Source: Physcia stellaris (Eukaryota; Ascomycota; Lecanoromycetes; Caliciales; Physciaceae). From it: 64,000 nucleotides of DNA. The stretch is from contig JABSSW010000010.1 of assembly GCA_018902385.1 (NCBI GenBank), positions 124,001 through 188,000 of the forward strand, given 5' to 3'. The position numbers and the translations under genes are program-made. Positions 1 to 12,004 of this stretch are shown here, one piece after another; the first letter of the stretch is position 1; every line of letters begins with the position of its first letter. Under the pieces are notes generated by a model. It did no database searches, had not been told where the DNA came from, and saw nothing but the letters and a program-made list of their open reading frames with translations.

Positions 1-960
1 TCACTTTCCCCTTTCTGGCTTTTGTAGGTGTGGTGTATCCCGCCAGCAAGCTTGTTCCTAGTAACCCATGTTTGTATAGTCTCTGCGGTTGGAGGATTCG
101 GTAAAAGGCGCATCAAGCCAATGTAAAGACCAAGAAGGCAGCTCTCCTCTTCCGGATTATTTACCTTGCTAAATCCGAACATTTGGCGCACAGTATCGTC
201 GATGGGAATAAGGTCAGCGTGAACGCTTTCACTTAGCTTCTGCGCGGGTGTCAAGCTCTGGAGAGTGTCTTTTGCTGTGGCCTCTGACTTGTCCTCCCCA
301 ATCCCTGCAACGGCTTCGATCCAGTCACGATCTACCACCGCAGTCAGCTGTGTTCCAGATGAGGGAGTGCACCCTGAGTATGCTACCTGTTCGATTGTGA
401 ATGTAGCTCCTAGAAGATCCGTCTTCACGCCTGTAGCTTGTCAGCTATAGGCATCACCATTAGCTGCACCAAGCGGGGGGATTGCCATACTTCGTAGCTT
501 TCTTAAGGTCTGCTACGTAAATCTCCTTGATCAGGTCCTTCTCTTGATTCTGGGTCTCAAGCGCGGCCTCATGCCTTGTCTCTGTTTTGTCCTTCTCCTT
601 CTCTAAGGCATCAAGTTCCTCCAATGACTCAAATCTTGGACCGGTTCCGGACCTGAAGCAACGTTGACTTTTGTATCAATGAGCAGGCCTCAATCCTTAC
701 CTGGGCGCTTTGTTACCTCCAATGATCATAATCTGAAAATTGTCGACCCAGCTAGTGCCATCACCGGGAGTCCCAGTCCGTTGCTTAGCCTCCAAGCGCA
801 TTTGATCTTTCCAATCCTCCAGGACTGTAGAGGTCAGCTGAGCTACGATTTGTTTTGATGGGCGGCCCACCCCCTCGGGTATTGATTGACTCCTTACCGG
901 ATTGTACTTCCCTATTACCAGTGTGCTCAGCTACACACTCGCTCAGTGCACAGCTTGTTA
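1..960 (-). CDS. Unknown coiled-coil protein, 3' part off the left edge
   Basis: The minus strand carries long protein-like stretches. A canonical intron (GTAAGG to CTTCAG, about 700 to 653) joins an exon ending in GGNKAP to one with a strongly charged coiled-coil-like segment (ESLEELDALEKEKDK and on) ending near ADLKKATKYGN. Coding character then resumes from about 436 in a different frame (VKTDLLGATF) and runs open to position 1. Between them, near 435-480, lie a run of six C and an in-frame TGA, so there is an unrecognised short intron, a frame error, or real decay. The start was not found; codons stay plausible to roughly 930. I recognise no family or catalytic motif. The gene continues beyond the window, so its role cannot be given. 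Confidence 0.45.
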
Positions 961-1283
961 GGGTAATTGGAAGCGTTACTTTCTATCATTGCCGACCATG
1001 TGAGTTTGTTGCATTAAGTCAGCAAGCTTAGGATTATTTTCCGCTGCTCGTTTTATTCTAGAAGTTCTATCAGTTCTTTATAGCTAGATTTAGGGCTAAT
1101 GAGGTGCTATAGAACTTACTGAGCGACGTTACCGATTATTACGAGACCATCTGGTCTTGTGGCTTGATCTGAGCTACCAGCCGTACTGGACAATGGTATG
1201 GAACTCATCTTCGCCTGACAAAAGGAGGTGAATGTTTGAGGAATAGATTCAAAGAGGTCGGCGAGATGGGAGAGTAGAGAAAG

Positions 1284-1405
1284 TATGCACTATTGTAGTC
1301 CAGTGTAAAGTGAGGTTAACAACACTTTAAGACGTCGGCACGATGACAGAGGAAGGGATTTATGCACTATTGTAATCCTATGTAAAGTGAAATTAGGAAC
1401 ACTCT
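1284..1405. repeat. Two-copy imperfect direct repeat, period about 77 bp
   Basis: A 45-base unit starting TATGCACTATTGTA occurs at 1284-1328 and again at 1361-1405. The copies agree at most positions and differ mainly by A/G changes and a few other substitutions. Both contain TGTAAAGTGA followed by an AACACT element. No terminal inverted repeats or coding frame go with them, so this looks like a local duplication, not a transposon end. Confidence 0.7.
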
Positions 1406-1856
1406 GGAGTTCGGAGGGAGATGAACTACTCTCGAGAATTCGAGTCAAAAGGTGGATCTCGTAATTGACTTGAGTTTTGTTGAACTTCTATTGTCCAAGA
1501 AGTAAAAGATGCTACTAGACGAAAGTCAGAAGTGCTTCTTGGTCCATTAGCTTCTCGGAGGCTTGACATTCACCCGGTAGTCAAGAATCTTGCGTTCACT
1601 CATCATTCACACATCAGTGCAAGCCAATCGCAGAGCTTCTGCTTTTAGGATTTATTGCGTCGAGTATGTAGTAAGATCAAAAGTTAATACTGTCTCTCCC
1701 AATTCAAGCCGGCTGTAGGTATGAAGTTTTTGTCGCCTGAACTACTGCATTGCCCTATTAAGCTCTCAACTGTCGAGGGTTGAGCAAAACTACTCACTTG
1801 CTCTCACTGTCCTGCGGCGATGTATTCCAACCATTACGATACCACTTACAGCAATT

Positions 1857-2145
1857 CTCTATACGAAGCATGGGATAGTGTCTCCAGCCTTTGGACTGTG
1901 CCAGACTTGGTATGCCAGTTGACTCGCAATTCTCACCGAGGTATCTACAATTGTGACTCTCTCCCTCTCTTGCTCCACGTTCACGCGCCAAGATTTCACA
2001 ACTGGATCCCAAACACATATGACTACCCAAGAGAACCTCTCAAAGACCATGACCTTGATATAATCACCGCTAGAGACCTCTTGCTTGGATTCCTTCTTAC
2101 GCGCTTCCTCATACTCAGCCTTTCCCAGTGCCCAATCTCAACTAG
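1857..2145 (-). pseudogene. Decayed coding-like segment, function unknown
   Basis: One minus-strand frame reads as plausible protein for about 95 codons, including GKAEYEEARKKESKQEVSS and VMVFERFSWVVICVWDP. It has one TGA in its N-terminal part (about 2130) and no start or splice sites I can recognise. The opposite strand is also open for 127 codons (1820-2203), which lowers certainty. No family recognised. It may be a remnant exon of a lost gene. Confidence 0.25.
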
Positions 2146-2799
2146 CTGGGCCTTGGACATTTCTCTATTCGGAGCGAATGCTAGCATCGAAAAGACTCGA
2201 TGAGAAGAGTCACCGCAGCATATCGTGATGGGACTTAGCACAATAGTTGTCAAGCACGGGTGGTTTCATCCATCTCAAAGGTACTGGAAAGATCCCCAAC
2301 AAAGATGGAGAGACCCGGAATCATACGAGTCGGAACCTAGTTGTGTAATGTTCGATTGAGGTGGTAAGCGGCTCCGCATGACATAAGCTGTAGCGATAGT
2401 ATCAGCCTAAGACATTTCCGTGATTCTGAAGGTCTCCAGGAAGTCGCTGTTGATTCCTTTTTTTTTCGGCTTCTCTCGATTCGTCCCAAAGGGTTTTTGG
2501 TCCGGGAGAGAACTAGAAATCTCACATAGTCTCCGACAAGCCCATGACCACTTATTCTTCGTCACAAGCTGCGATGTTGGAATTTGTCGAGAGTGCCGAA
2601 GACAAGAAGCCGTGCTAGCATACCGAGAACTATGTTCAAAGTGAAGTACCTGAATGCTAGCCCATTCGTAGATGGGTAGTTGTATTGGTACTATTATTGA
2701 GCTAATATAAGAACGAGGCTTGATCACAAAAGTTCCATGGACAGACATGATAGATACGAGAAAAATTATTAAGTTACCCGCCTAGGATCTGGCGCTATA

Positions 2800-3894
2800 T
2801 CAATGGACAATTGCCATAAATGTCCTAAGACGCTCGTCAGCACTGTCTAGAATACAAAGTTTACTCACTACATGCGTACCTATGTTGTAAGCCGATCCTG
2901 TTTTGCCTTCACTTATACACATGCCCATGATGGCCACGATAGCTTCCCAGAACTCGTAAAAGGACGACAAATCGGGCTGGCCTTTGGTCTCGATGGTGAT
3001 TGCGCACACATTCCCCACTAGATGACAACCAACACGTCAGACTCGACGATCTTAAAAATAACCAACCGGAGCTACTGACCACCAGAGAGAGTCTTTGGAA
3101 GACCAATCGTAGCTCTCGGATCACCACTTTTACCAAAAACTTTTAGGACTTTCGACGTCATCATACTGTCTACAACCGACTTGCACCTCGCAAACGATGG
3201 AGGCTTAGGTCCACTACGACAGTATACTGAAGGTTTGTAAGAGGTCATGATAAGACCCAAATCTCCGCTATTGCCTAAGAATAGACGTGAATCAGCAGCA
3301 GCATCTTTCAGGCGGAGGAAGGAATTTGACAGTACCAAGGTCCATGGCTATCCCTCCGACTTGGCTAGGTATCACACAGTGATCTACCAAGCCAGCCGCC
3401 GCCGCATTCAGCTGTGCATAGTTACCTGCGGCCAGCACAATATCATCTTTTAGAACAATGTCAATGGTGCACAAGCCATCATCTACTGTACGGTTATCCT
3501 GAGCGTTCCAAAAGTGAGGGGGAACAGAGGTGGCGGCTCAGCACTCACTGCTGATGAAGCGTGCTGGTAGTGCAACGTTATACTTTTGGCCGATGCGCAG
3601 ACCAAAGAGCAGATCTTTCGAATCACGAGGAATTTTTTTCACCGCATTACGACAGCTGTTCACAGCAAGATCTTGCCGATACCTTTGCCCGCTGCAGCTG
3701 ATGATTGGGCGCCAATCTCTTAATGTTGATGACAGTACAGTGGTATTAGCCAACGCGCTCCGATTTCCCTCGAAGACGCTCAATGACTCCGTGCTATGGA
3801 TAATGTTTGGGTGGTTAGACCTGGGGTCTGAAGGGATCGCAGCAGCAACATTGCCAAGCAGAAACGTTCGTATGATGATTGAGAGCATCATCAT
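2800..3894 (-). CDS. Secreted protein of a common ascomycete family, five exons
   Basis: The model has exons 3894-3549, 3485-3336, 3274-3080, 3017-2880 and 2846-2800. Every junction is GT-AG and all phases agree, giving 291 residues. The N terminus (MMMLSIIIRTFLLGNVAAA) is a signal peptide, so the product should be exported. The mature part has cysteines spaced through the chain and motifs I recall from a widespread, uncharacterised fungal secreted family: FGLRIGQKYNVALPARF, an SYKPSVYC block, and a late FYEFWEAIVAIMGMC block before a short last exon. No catalytic residues are known to me. The third of three successive ATGs could equally be the start. Its neighbours are gene-poor, as is usual for secreted or accessory genes. 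Function unknown; the structure is well supported by phase. Confidence 0.8.
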
Positions 3895-5960
3895 TACGAT
3901 TGATTGACGATTTGAGAAGATGAAGGATCGAAAAGGAGCAAAGGGTACTTTCGCAACTTGAGTAGGGACGGGAAGTCCTATGATATTGAGACGGGATATG
4001 CGCTTGTCCAGGTCCCGATTCCATCTCTCCATAGTACGGAGACCCGCACCAAAAGTCCTGATGTGCCAAGATTATTGAACTTTTAGGGTCACCAGGGGTT
4101 AGAGAAGTAAAAAGCTGCCCCCGGCAGCCCGCCTTTGGCAGCTTAGGCATACCCCCACAGCCTATTCAGGTGCTACTTCTGCCCCCTCTATCGACCCCCT
4201 GTTTTTAGCGCACATCAGGACTTTTGGTGTGGGTCTCCGTAACACTATAGAGTGGTCTTGCAGACCTACTATACGTCACTAAGAAAATGTAACGGAAGAT
4301 TCACGATTAGCGAAAGAAGCGAGAAACTATGCGGAGTCGATCCAGGAACCTATGCGGGTCGGGAGTTTGAGGAGGATCATGCTTGTCAGGTTTTCTTATC
4401 AATCGAGGAGGGAAGTTGCTTCGACTCGTCTTCCTTCAGAGGCACTGGGACACGGCCTATATGTGAGCACAGATACTTTGCGCATAAGTCCGTAATGGTA
4501 AACCTTGAAATGCTGTCCCGGCGATCTGATCGCCCGGCGTGTCGCATGCTGACGATCAAAGCACTTGGCTTGAGCCCCGATGAAGTGGCTGAGTGCTTCG
4601 GAAGTTAATCCTGGAAGGTGGATCTGATCATACCCTACGCCAATTGCGCTGCCTTTCGTGATGGGAGTGATCACGTTAGTTCAACGGCTTGTTGCCATGT
4701 TGGTCAGGTTGGTGAGAGGACGGGAGTGATATCCGATCGACCGTTATGTAAAAATATCCCGGATAATAAAGTGAGCTAACCTCGTTGATCTAGCGTGTTT
4801 TACCCGCATACGAAGTTACAGAACTTCCTACAATTAATATTGCCTTCTTTTGTACACAAATCTCCCGGTCTTCAAGTTACTCCTACGGTCTTGAATACGG
4901 AGGTCCTTGAACCCTACAGCGCGCGTATCGCAGAAGTGTCCCGGGCACGTGATACCTAATCGCTAATATTTCATGCTGGATAGGCAGTGACAGCAGGCTT
5001 GATCAATAGCTAGCCGAAGGCGTGACTGATAGATTAATTGTGTGGGTGTGGTTTGAAGCGTTTCGAAAGTGGGTGGAAAGGGCACGAGAGCAAGGACTCG
5101 AAGAGAAAAAGTCTGAAAGGCGAGGAGAAGGCTGTAATGATTCGATGGGGCATTTTTGTTCAACATGACGAGGATTTTTTCCCAATGTCCAAAGCATGAA
5201 TTTGTCAAGCTGATTAGCCTAAGATCATTGGCCTCGAGTCCTAGATTGGCGCAATTGGCGTAAGCGCATAGGCGAAAGATCCTTCGCACACGACTCGTCC
5301 CACGTTGAATTTCCAAAAATCAAATGTGTAGCATGCTAATCTGTACTCCTCCTCAGTTTTCTTGGCTTTCAGCGACCGACTTCGATCGACTTGGTATTCA
5401 GAGCCTGATTAATCATCGATCAGGACCGCGATATATGTCGAGGAGACATCATAACTCGTTTACAGTAACAAGACACAGATAACATTCAGTGGAGAATCCT
5501 ATCCGAGACAGTATTCTTGTATGGGACTTCAGTCCATATCTCGTAAAACGTAACCAATAAGTGTAACGTCGATAATTGACTGTTTTTCAAATAGTAGAAG
5601 GCACGATCTGTCATTCGCAAGCGGCCCTCCTCCAGGATGGCAATGCCTCTATTACCAGGTTTGACTAATTGCAGAGAACTTCATCACGGCAGAAATGCGA
5701 AAGGCAAGAGTGTTTGGAACCATTAGAGCATCAAGTCGACGTACACATGAGTGTACGCTCCGAAGCATCCCATCATGCATGATAGAACAAATCATGCTTG
5801 CGATATGTGCTATATACAGTCACAAACAAAGGTAGATCAGAACCTCTCTCTCTTTCCATGCGGCTGGATACGGGCTTCTTGAGTAGAATTGCTCTTTCTG
5901 TCGATACTAATAATTGCATTCAGGGCTTGTAACCCCTAATCTCGACCAGAAGATCTTTGC
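3895..5960. other. Intergenic, no supported gene
   Basis: Open frames at 4252-4608 (+), 4399-4674 (-) and 4963-5316 (-) overlap one another or lack an ATG, and have no splice structure or recognisable motif. I see no RNA gene or mobile element here. Confidence 0.5.
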
Positions 5961-6649
5961 TTAGTCTCGCTTCACCGCCGTACCCAGTCCCTCGGTGACG
6001 ATCAGGCCGACACTCTTGTAGAATCCTATGTAACTCATCATCAGCATCATATCCTTATGTTACCAAACTAACCACCACACTGCCAAGACTAGAGTGAGTC
6101 GATCCTGCTAAACCAAACAGCCACATCGGTGTTTCTCATCCCCTCTTGGCTCCGTCGAACTCCAGTGAACTGGATAGACGGAAAGCAGAGCATTACTCAC
6201 CAAGCAGCCATGGCAAGGATATACTGATCATTCACTGCAACATTCTCCGGGCCCTTCCATATCTTGACCTCACATTCTTTCGCTTCTATCAACCGCCGGG
6301 GGTTCCTAGAGACATATTGTTTATCGTCGCGGTAGCTGTGCTCGTACGAGAAGCTGAAAAGAAAAGGGAGGCAGGTGTCGTAGCTTATGTAGGGGCGGGC
6401 GAACTCAGAATCGTAGCACGAGAGGCCGAAAGGGACAGAATAGGTTAGCGAAGAGGTGTTGTTGAGTACCGATGGAGACAGGAGCCTCGAGGAAGACGGT
6501 GACGAAATAGATGGGGAAGAGAGGAGGAGTAGGTCGTTTGGGGTTCCCGGCGCAGCGCGGCGAGTAAGAGGTGAAGAAATTTGGGGCGCAGCGAGAATTG
6601 TGGATGATAAAGAGAACGTCAGAGCCAGGGTTAACAATGGGAAATGCAT
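5961..6649 (-). CDS. Small secreted protein, function unknown
   Basis: The ATG at 6649 opens a clear signal peptide (MHFPLLTLALTFSLSSTILAA), followed by a Ser/Pro-rich stretch, a dibasic RR that may be a processing site, and a more ordered region with three cysteines (GLSCYDSEF, SYDTCLPF, AKECEVKIW). The first exon ends at 6201 on a GTGAGT donor. A last exon reading SVGLIVTEGLGTAVKRD then stop ends at 5961. At least one small exon probably lies between about 6050 and 6110, but I could not make the phases close, so the middle of the model is uncertain. The layout (signal peptide, cysteine-bearing middle, short hydrophobic end) loosely resembles the secreted gene at 2.8-3.9 kb. No enzyme motif is seen. 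Confidence 0.55.
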
Positions 6650-9600
6650 GGTGGCTTGGTCAGTGTGGTAGGGGGGCAATACTAGATTGTAATCGCTTGG
6701 TATTCCGTATGTCGAGGGACATTACAGCAGCTTGGAAGAAGTCCTTCTATATACGTTGTTAAGCGGGCTGCTCACGGCTGCAGCGCACGGAACGCTTGTA
6801 TGGACGTTGTTGCGCGTTTTGCGTCAGGTCGAGTCGTCTATCTATCGGTGGCGCTTAAATTGAGGTGGTGGAGCAACAGAATCCCGGTTTACCACTTTAC
6901 GATTGTAGTCAATACTAGGACGGCAGCAGTGGGTCTTCGCTGTTGGAACGAAGCAGACGGGACCACATCCATTTCGCCTTCTTCGGCAAATCTGACCCAG
7001 AAATCGCTACGTCGATACACATGCCACATCCAAAAATGGAAATTAGGAGGACTGGGGTACAGGATGCTGGGTACATATCCCAAGAGAAAGTATTCGTAGG
7101 AGGCTGATACCACTAGTAATGAAATATCTGAAATCAGCCGAAAATGGAAAAAGGCGAGGCAACCATACATTCGGGGTTCTCGGAGGTTACCTTACCGAAC
7201 TTACCTGAGTTGCGGTACTTCGTTACAACTTAGCCACTCTACTTGAGTACTGCTGTAGTTCATGAAGTGTTGGAGTCTCTAGAACTCGCGTAAACTTTCC
7301 TTCACTTTCTACTCCACGGCTTGACTTGCCGACCTGCTTTTGCGTTGAGTGAGTACGTCGAAGAAATTCGACCCTTCACGATGCAGCCACTAAAAAGCTG
7401 ACGACAGTTAGACATATCTTTACTCCGCTCGCTGAAGCTTCCTTTAGTCAGATCGCACGAAGAAAGAAGAAACCAAGTCTTGCAGATTTCGCTCTCATCA
7501 AGCGATAATTTGGTCGCAAGTATCTGAAACACATGGCCCATTTTTCCCCGAAGCTCTCCCGCTTGGTCGGGAATCTACAGACACTAAGCTAGCTGGTGCA
7601 CTAAAATACTAGCGTACCAAAGCAGACGGAATTGAACCGAAATAAGCATCTGGATCTTGGCCGAGAATTTTCACCGAACTTCATCAACCGCACAGAATTA
7701 TGCTCGAGCATGTTGTGGTACTCCTACCCGGCGTTATCTGGAGGCGGATATTCCAGACCGAATTCCATAACATTATCTACGTCATACTCTAAACACATTG
7801 CGGTAGGATTATACAGAATCCATGTGGCTCATCATGCCACTCCTTTCACTTCCAATCGTTGTGCAGCAAGTTGACGCTTAGTTACGCTGGACGACAACTG
7901 CTGTCCTGCACAAGCGACCCAAGAAATACCGGTCCCTTCGCTGGGAATGCCATACGTAACAACACGCTGTAGAGATATAGAGGCGCCGAAGGTACTTGAC
8001 TCGCTCTGAGTATTGAACAACGAGTCCAGACTCGATATCTCCCCAAACTAAAAAGAAAATTCCCACTTTGAAAGACATTACAGCTGCTGCTGCGGCTTAC
8101 CTTGGAGCCCTCGAGTCTGCTATAGCCATCTCTTTGACTCCACGGAATAACTCTGCGATCTTCGTAAAATCCATTTCGGCATCTTACGCCAGTAGAATCT
8201 CCTGCCAGCGCCGCCATGGCTGGTATCTTTGCAGTGTGCTAGGCTAGAGAGAAAACTTCCAGACATTCTCCATACCGACAGTGGAAATCAATCCAGGCAA
8301 TACAATAATATTCTTCAGACTTATTCCAAAGTCCTTCTCGAAGCCCTTCGCCAACTTCACGTTGGATAAAGTTGGAAACCCAGTCAACAACACCCTTCCT
8401 ATCGCTTCTTTAACCAACCTAACAACCGAATCAAATTCCCCAGAAGGCCTGCGGAACATATATGCTCCCCTTATATCAAAGTAGCGAAACCGACTCAAAT
8501 GTCAACCAGATAAACCGCGAGGTACTCCAAAATTACAACGACAAAATACACTACCTTCTAGCTCAAGCTCAATTCCGGCGGATCCCTCCTGCGTCCACGG
8601 GTCATAGTATTCAGCGTAGCAGAAAATCCTGGGTCTAGCCCACGTTGGAGATAATAGCATCCTCCTCTGCTTCATTACTACATAGAATGATCCAGCTCAG
8701 GACCAGCTCGACGGTCGATCATCGGAAACTATCCTAGGAAACGTGACTGCGTAGTCGAAGAGTGTCAAGGCATTCAGGCCATGGCAGTACGTAAACTACG
8801 CATTTACATATCAAGATCCGAGCTACGGGGACAAGAATCTAGATAGTTCGAAAACAGTCAGCTAGAACAATGGCTCGAAGCAGTTAATCCAGCAGCGAAG
8901 CTGGGAGATGCGGGCAAGCAGAACAAGATATTTCTTTTCGACCACTTGGGGTCCTTTGGAGAGCTCAACGGAACTAGGACCTGACAAGTAACGCTGGGCA
9001 ATGGATCATGGAGCTCACGAAACCCACCAGTGAAAAGGTACATTTTCAAGACAGGGAGACTCTTACTTCTCCGTATCATAGTCCCAAATGTTACTTCACC
9101 TAGACTTCAAGAGGTAGGCAAGTCGAATACATGCTCTCTTTCGAAGAACACTCGTAGGTCAGGAGAGAAGTCACTCTTTTTCCCTCTGAGGGCATGTTTC
9201 AAGACGGAAATTTCCCAACCTTCTGATCTGGCCCATGGTCAAACCAATCTAAATAGAGAAAGAAAGCCGCCACGACACATAACAAGACTCAAGAGAGAAG
9301 ATCCTTTATACGAGTAATTAGAATTGGCATAGAAAAAGCATATATCACTCCAGCTACAAGGCTGTCACTAACTCAGTCAAAATCCCAACTGGGACAATTC
9401 GAGCGCCAATTCAATCTATACGTAAATAGACAAGTATCAGATGATGTATATTTCGGAATAGGAAGTCTTCTTCATTTATAAATTGACATATATTGTACAG
9501 TCTAAATCTATCAAAATAACGTTCCCAGCTTGTTTTTGGTCTTAACCACTCTTGACTATGTGGAGTACTGATCATCAGTGTAGCCATCCTTAGAACGTCC

Positions 9601-9918
9601 TCCAAGTTTGAACCACCAAAGCTCTCGGGAAAGCTTCCGGAACTCCTGTCTGTGTTAGCTCTCAAATCTTTGTATTGACCTTTGAACACATGGCTATTTG
9701 GTAGGTTTCCAATGACATTGCAGAGCGTATCGTGGGACATCATCTTTAAGGAGAGGTTGTTGCATGTCTTTTGTTTGACGCTGGCACCAGAGAGCCATGT
9801 CCCTACCAACAGCCATGTACATCTTCGGCGTCTGAGGTCTATTGCGGGATACCAGACCGTTGAGCAACATATACTGATACAGGCAATTTCATGATCTACC
9901 TCTGGCTTCTCGGCTATG
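6650..9918. other. Gene-poor stretch with decayed fragments
   Basis: Apart from the degenerate candidate at 7832-8640 I see no supported gene. A 132-codon minus frame at 9411-9809 has no ATG near its beginning and no recognisable family. No tandem arrays or terminal repeats were found. Confidence 0.45.
7832..8640 (-). pseudogene. Possible decayed multi-exon gene, function unknown
   Basis: Three minus-strand stretches read like exons in order: one containing YYDPWTQEGS (about 8630-8545), one containing LVKEAIGRVLLTGFPTLSN (about 8440-8244), and one containing DFTKIAELFRGVKEMA (about 8180-8100). A fourth open stretch follows (SSTFGASISLQRVVTYGI, to 7832). A plausible donor (GTAGTG) and acceptor (CCGCAG) separate the first two, and GTAAGC follows the third. 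In-frame TAG and TAA codons fall between the second and third, so the gene looks broken, or these lie in introns I could not place. I do not recognise the family. Confidence 0.3.
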
Positions 9919-11152
9919 CTATGAAGCTGAGATCACACCATTATGCTCAGGAACCACGCGCTCTTCCATTTTAGGAGCCGGAAGATCTCCATCGGCGGGT
10001 AAGAAGTCCTTGCAGAAAAGCCATCTAGTCTTCGTCTTCAGCCCACTGGCCCTCCATTCGTTAATCTTCGCAGGAAAGAGAGGAATCTTGTCCCGTATAG
10101 ACAAGTCATGGGCTATCAAGACTAGGATGTTATCCGCTGCATCCAGCTCTTGAATCTTGCGTACCGTAGACATGGCTGCATCGTGATCTGGGAATAGTGG
10201 TCCAGGTGCAACTGTGAAGAATGGCGCACCGGGATTGTTCCAGTGTGATTGGAATAAGTCACCGGGACATTGTGCCAAAGAGTGTTTGGTGGGTGCTAGT
10301 TCGGTCTCAAGGACTTCTGCAGACGGGAACGATAGGTAGTCGCTGGGTCGGAGGATCCCGGGATGATGACAAGCGTCGGCGCCCATAAAGACAAAGGATG
10401 GCTCGGCGCCACTAGATGTAGTTCGGGCAAGAGCACAAAGATGACCGACGGCATGACCAGGGGCATCCAGAAGATAGAAGGACCCGTCACCGAAGAAGTC
10501 ATATGCGTCGAAGCTCCCAATCTTCAATTTACTCGTCTCAAATGATATCTCCCGGATCCTTCTGCCTTCGGCATCGCTATCTAGCACAATAGAGTCTTGA
10601 CTTTGTGGCCACCCAGGCCAAGATATGGCACGGACACCGGGTCCTACCACAAGATCGGTGCTCTTTGGAAATGTTGATATATCGCCAATGTGATCAAAGT
10701 GATTATGGGACCAGATAACAGCTTGGATATCAGTGGTTCGGATCTTGAGGTCGCTGTCATCCGCATCTAGCATCGACGCTACGTCTGTTCCTGGGGTGAC
10801 TGTCGTGGTTGCCTTGATGAGTGAAACCACTCTAGGAGCGTAGTTCTGCCAGTCTGTCCGCACGCCGAGATCGAAGACTATGTGTTGGTCGCCGTGCGAG
10901 ATCAGAAAGCAGTATATGGGCACATCGAGACCGGTAAACCCATCAACCTTCGGCTGCCAGAAGAGCGCTGGGTTCAGATGGACAAGGGTTTTACTTTGAT
11001 GGAATCAGTCGAGCGATCCAATTTTCATTCTATGAGACACCTTTGGCGTAGGAGCCGACTTACGTATCGATGACCCGTACTTCCACTGTCTCTGTGGATT
11101 CTGGAATGTGTAGTGCTGGCGGCGCTTTCGAACAAGTCTGAGTTGTGACCAT
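9919..11152 (-). CDS. MBL-fold metallohydrolase (lactonase-like)
   Basis: Two exons, 11152-11064 and 10993-9919, are joined by a 70-nt GTAAGT-AG intron and give 387 residues. The metallo-beta-lactamase signature is clear: SHNHFDHIGD (the HxHxDH zinc-binding motif, about residue 125), then a DAPGHAVGH histidine and a GADACHH segment that would supply further metal ligands. Family knowledge: such fungal proteins resemble N-acyl homoserine lactonases (AttM/AiiA type) and hydrolyse lactones or thioesters. MBL-fold thioesterases also release product from some non-reducing polyketide synthases, but the synthase here has its own TE, so that role is less likely. The ATG at 11150-11152 was chosen because it precedes a natural beta-strand start (TETVEVRVID) and lies just below a TATATA box. 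It is head to head with the prenyltransferase. Confidence 0.85.
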
Positions 11153-12004
11153 TTTTCTGGACGACCCTTGACACGCTGTGGATCGATATATAAGATGCTG
11201 CTCAATATCGGCGTGGTATTGGAGTCGTTTCTGAAATTTGGTCTAGCTCTGGTCACACTGTGGTTGAGTGATCACGTTGAGAGAGGCTCAAAACATCTAT
11301 TTCGTGGAACATCCTCCGAGGCAAAAGACCAGGATTTGACGGTCAAGATTCCAATAAGGTTGGGTATGTATATCGCGCGATAGTGGTGACGAAGACAACG
11401 AACAGCGACAATGAGAACCACGACACATGCAATAGATAACCGCATTTGGACGGTAATAGCGCGAAGACAGCCAATTGGGAATGGTGTATGAATGTCGACG
11501 TAATCTGTACTAGGTTTGTGGACACTATAAGTCTCCCATGCTACACACGTGGCATCCTTGCATAGGGGCGGATTTGTGCGCGTACTTGGGGCAGCAATGC
11601 TGCCTTGCACTACTACTTGGTAACCAACAGCTGAGTCGGTGCTAAGTAACTCGCATCTTAGGCCGCAGCTCGTACCAACGTTACAGGACCTTGCATGTCC
11701 GAAGGCTGAAACAATTCTAGTATCCATTTCGGACCCCGGCAAACTAAAAATAATTCTCCGTCCAACCAAACAGCTATGATATCTTCGGGCTTTCCGGCTG
11801 AACGTTACGTTGGACTGTGCTGAACCTTTAGTGCCGAGTAACGCCGACGTCAGATTATAGAAATACGTGATATCTCGTCAGCTCTAACGCAGGAACAATC
11901 CTTCGCTCTATAAGCCACGTTGTAGCGAAGCTTCGCTTTTTTTGGTCCTGGACTTTATCAATCACGCTTCTGTCGCCGATTTACATCCATCATCACAAGC
12001 AGTC
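11153..12004. promoter_or_regulatory. Divergent promoter, MBL hydrolase / prenyltransferase
   Basis: This 852-bp gap separates two outward-facing genes. A TATATA box at about 11185-11192 lies roughly 35 nt from the hydrolase ATG. A TATAAG box at 11909-11914 lies about 90 nt before the prenyltransferase ATG. A 165-codon minus frame inside (11272-11769) was judged spurious. Confidence 0.5.

Larger units (their letters stand above)
961..2799. other. Gene-poor stretch with a repeat and decayed coding remnants
   Basis: No intact gene is supported here. It holds a two-copy imperfect direct repeat (1284-1405) and a coding-like minus-strand segment (about 1857-2145), each listed separately. Other open frames between 2337 and 2750 overlap on both strands and show no splice structure or recognisable family. 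Confidence 0.5.

Noticed and set aside
4963-5316. 117-codon minus-strand frame
   Set aside because: No ATG at its beginning, no recognisable motif, and another frame overlaps it.
9411-9809. 132-codon minus-strand frame
   Set aside because: It opens on TTG with no nearby ATG, and has no splice sites or family features. Possibly a remnant, but not supportable.
9919-11152. MBL-fold protein as the product-releasing thioesterase
   Set aside because: The synthase ends in its own alpha/beta-hydrolase domain with HGGGH and GWSTGG motifs, so a separate releasing enzyme is not needed; kept only as an alternative.
11272-11769. 165-codon minus-strand open frame between the hydrolase and the prenyltransferase
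   Set aside because: It lies within a divergent promoter, has a composition unlike its neighbours and a chance hydrophobic stretch, and matches no family; it also overlaps the TATA-box layout less well than a promoter reading.
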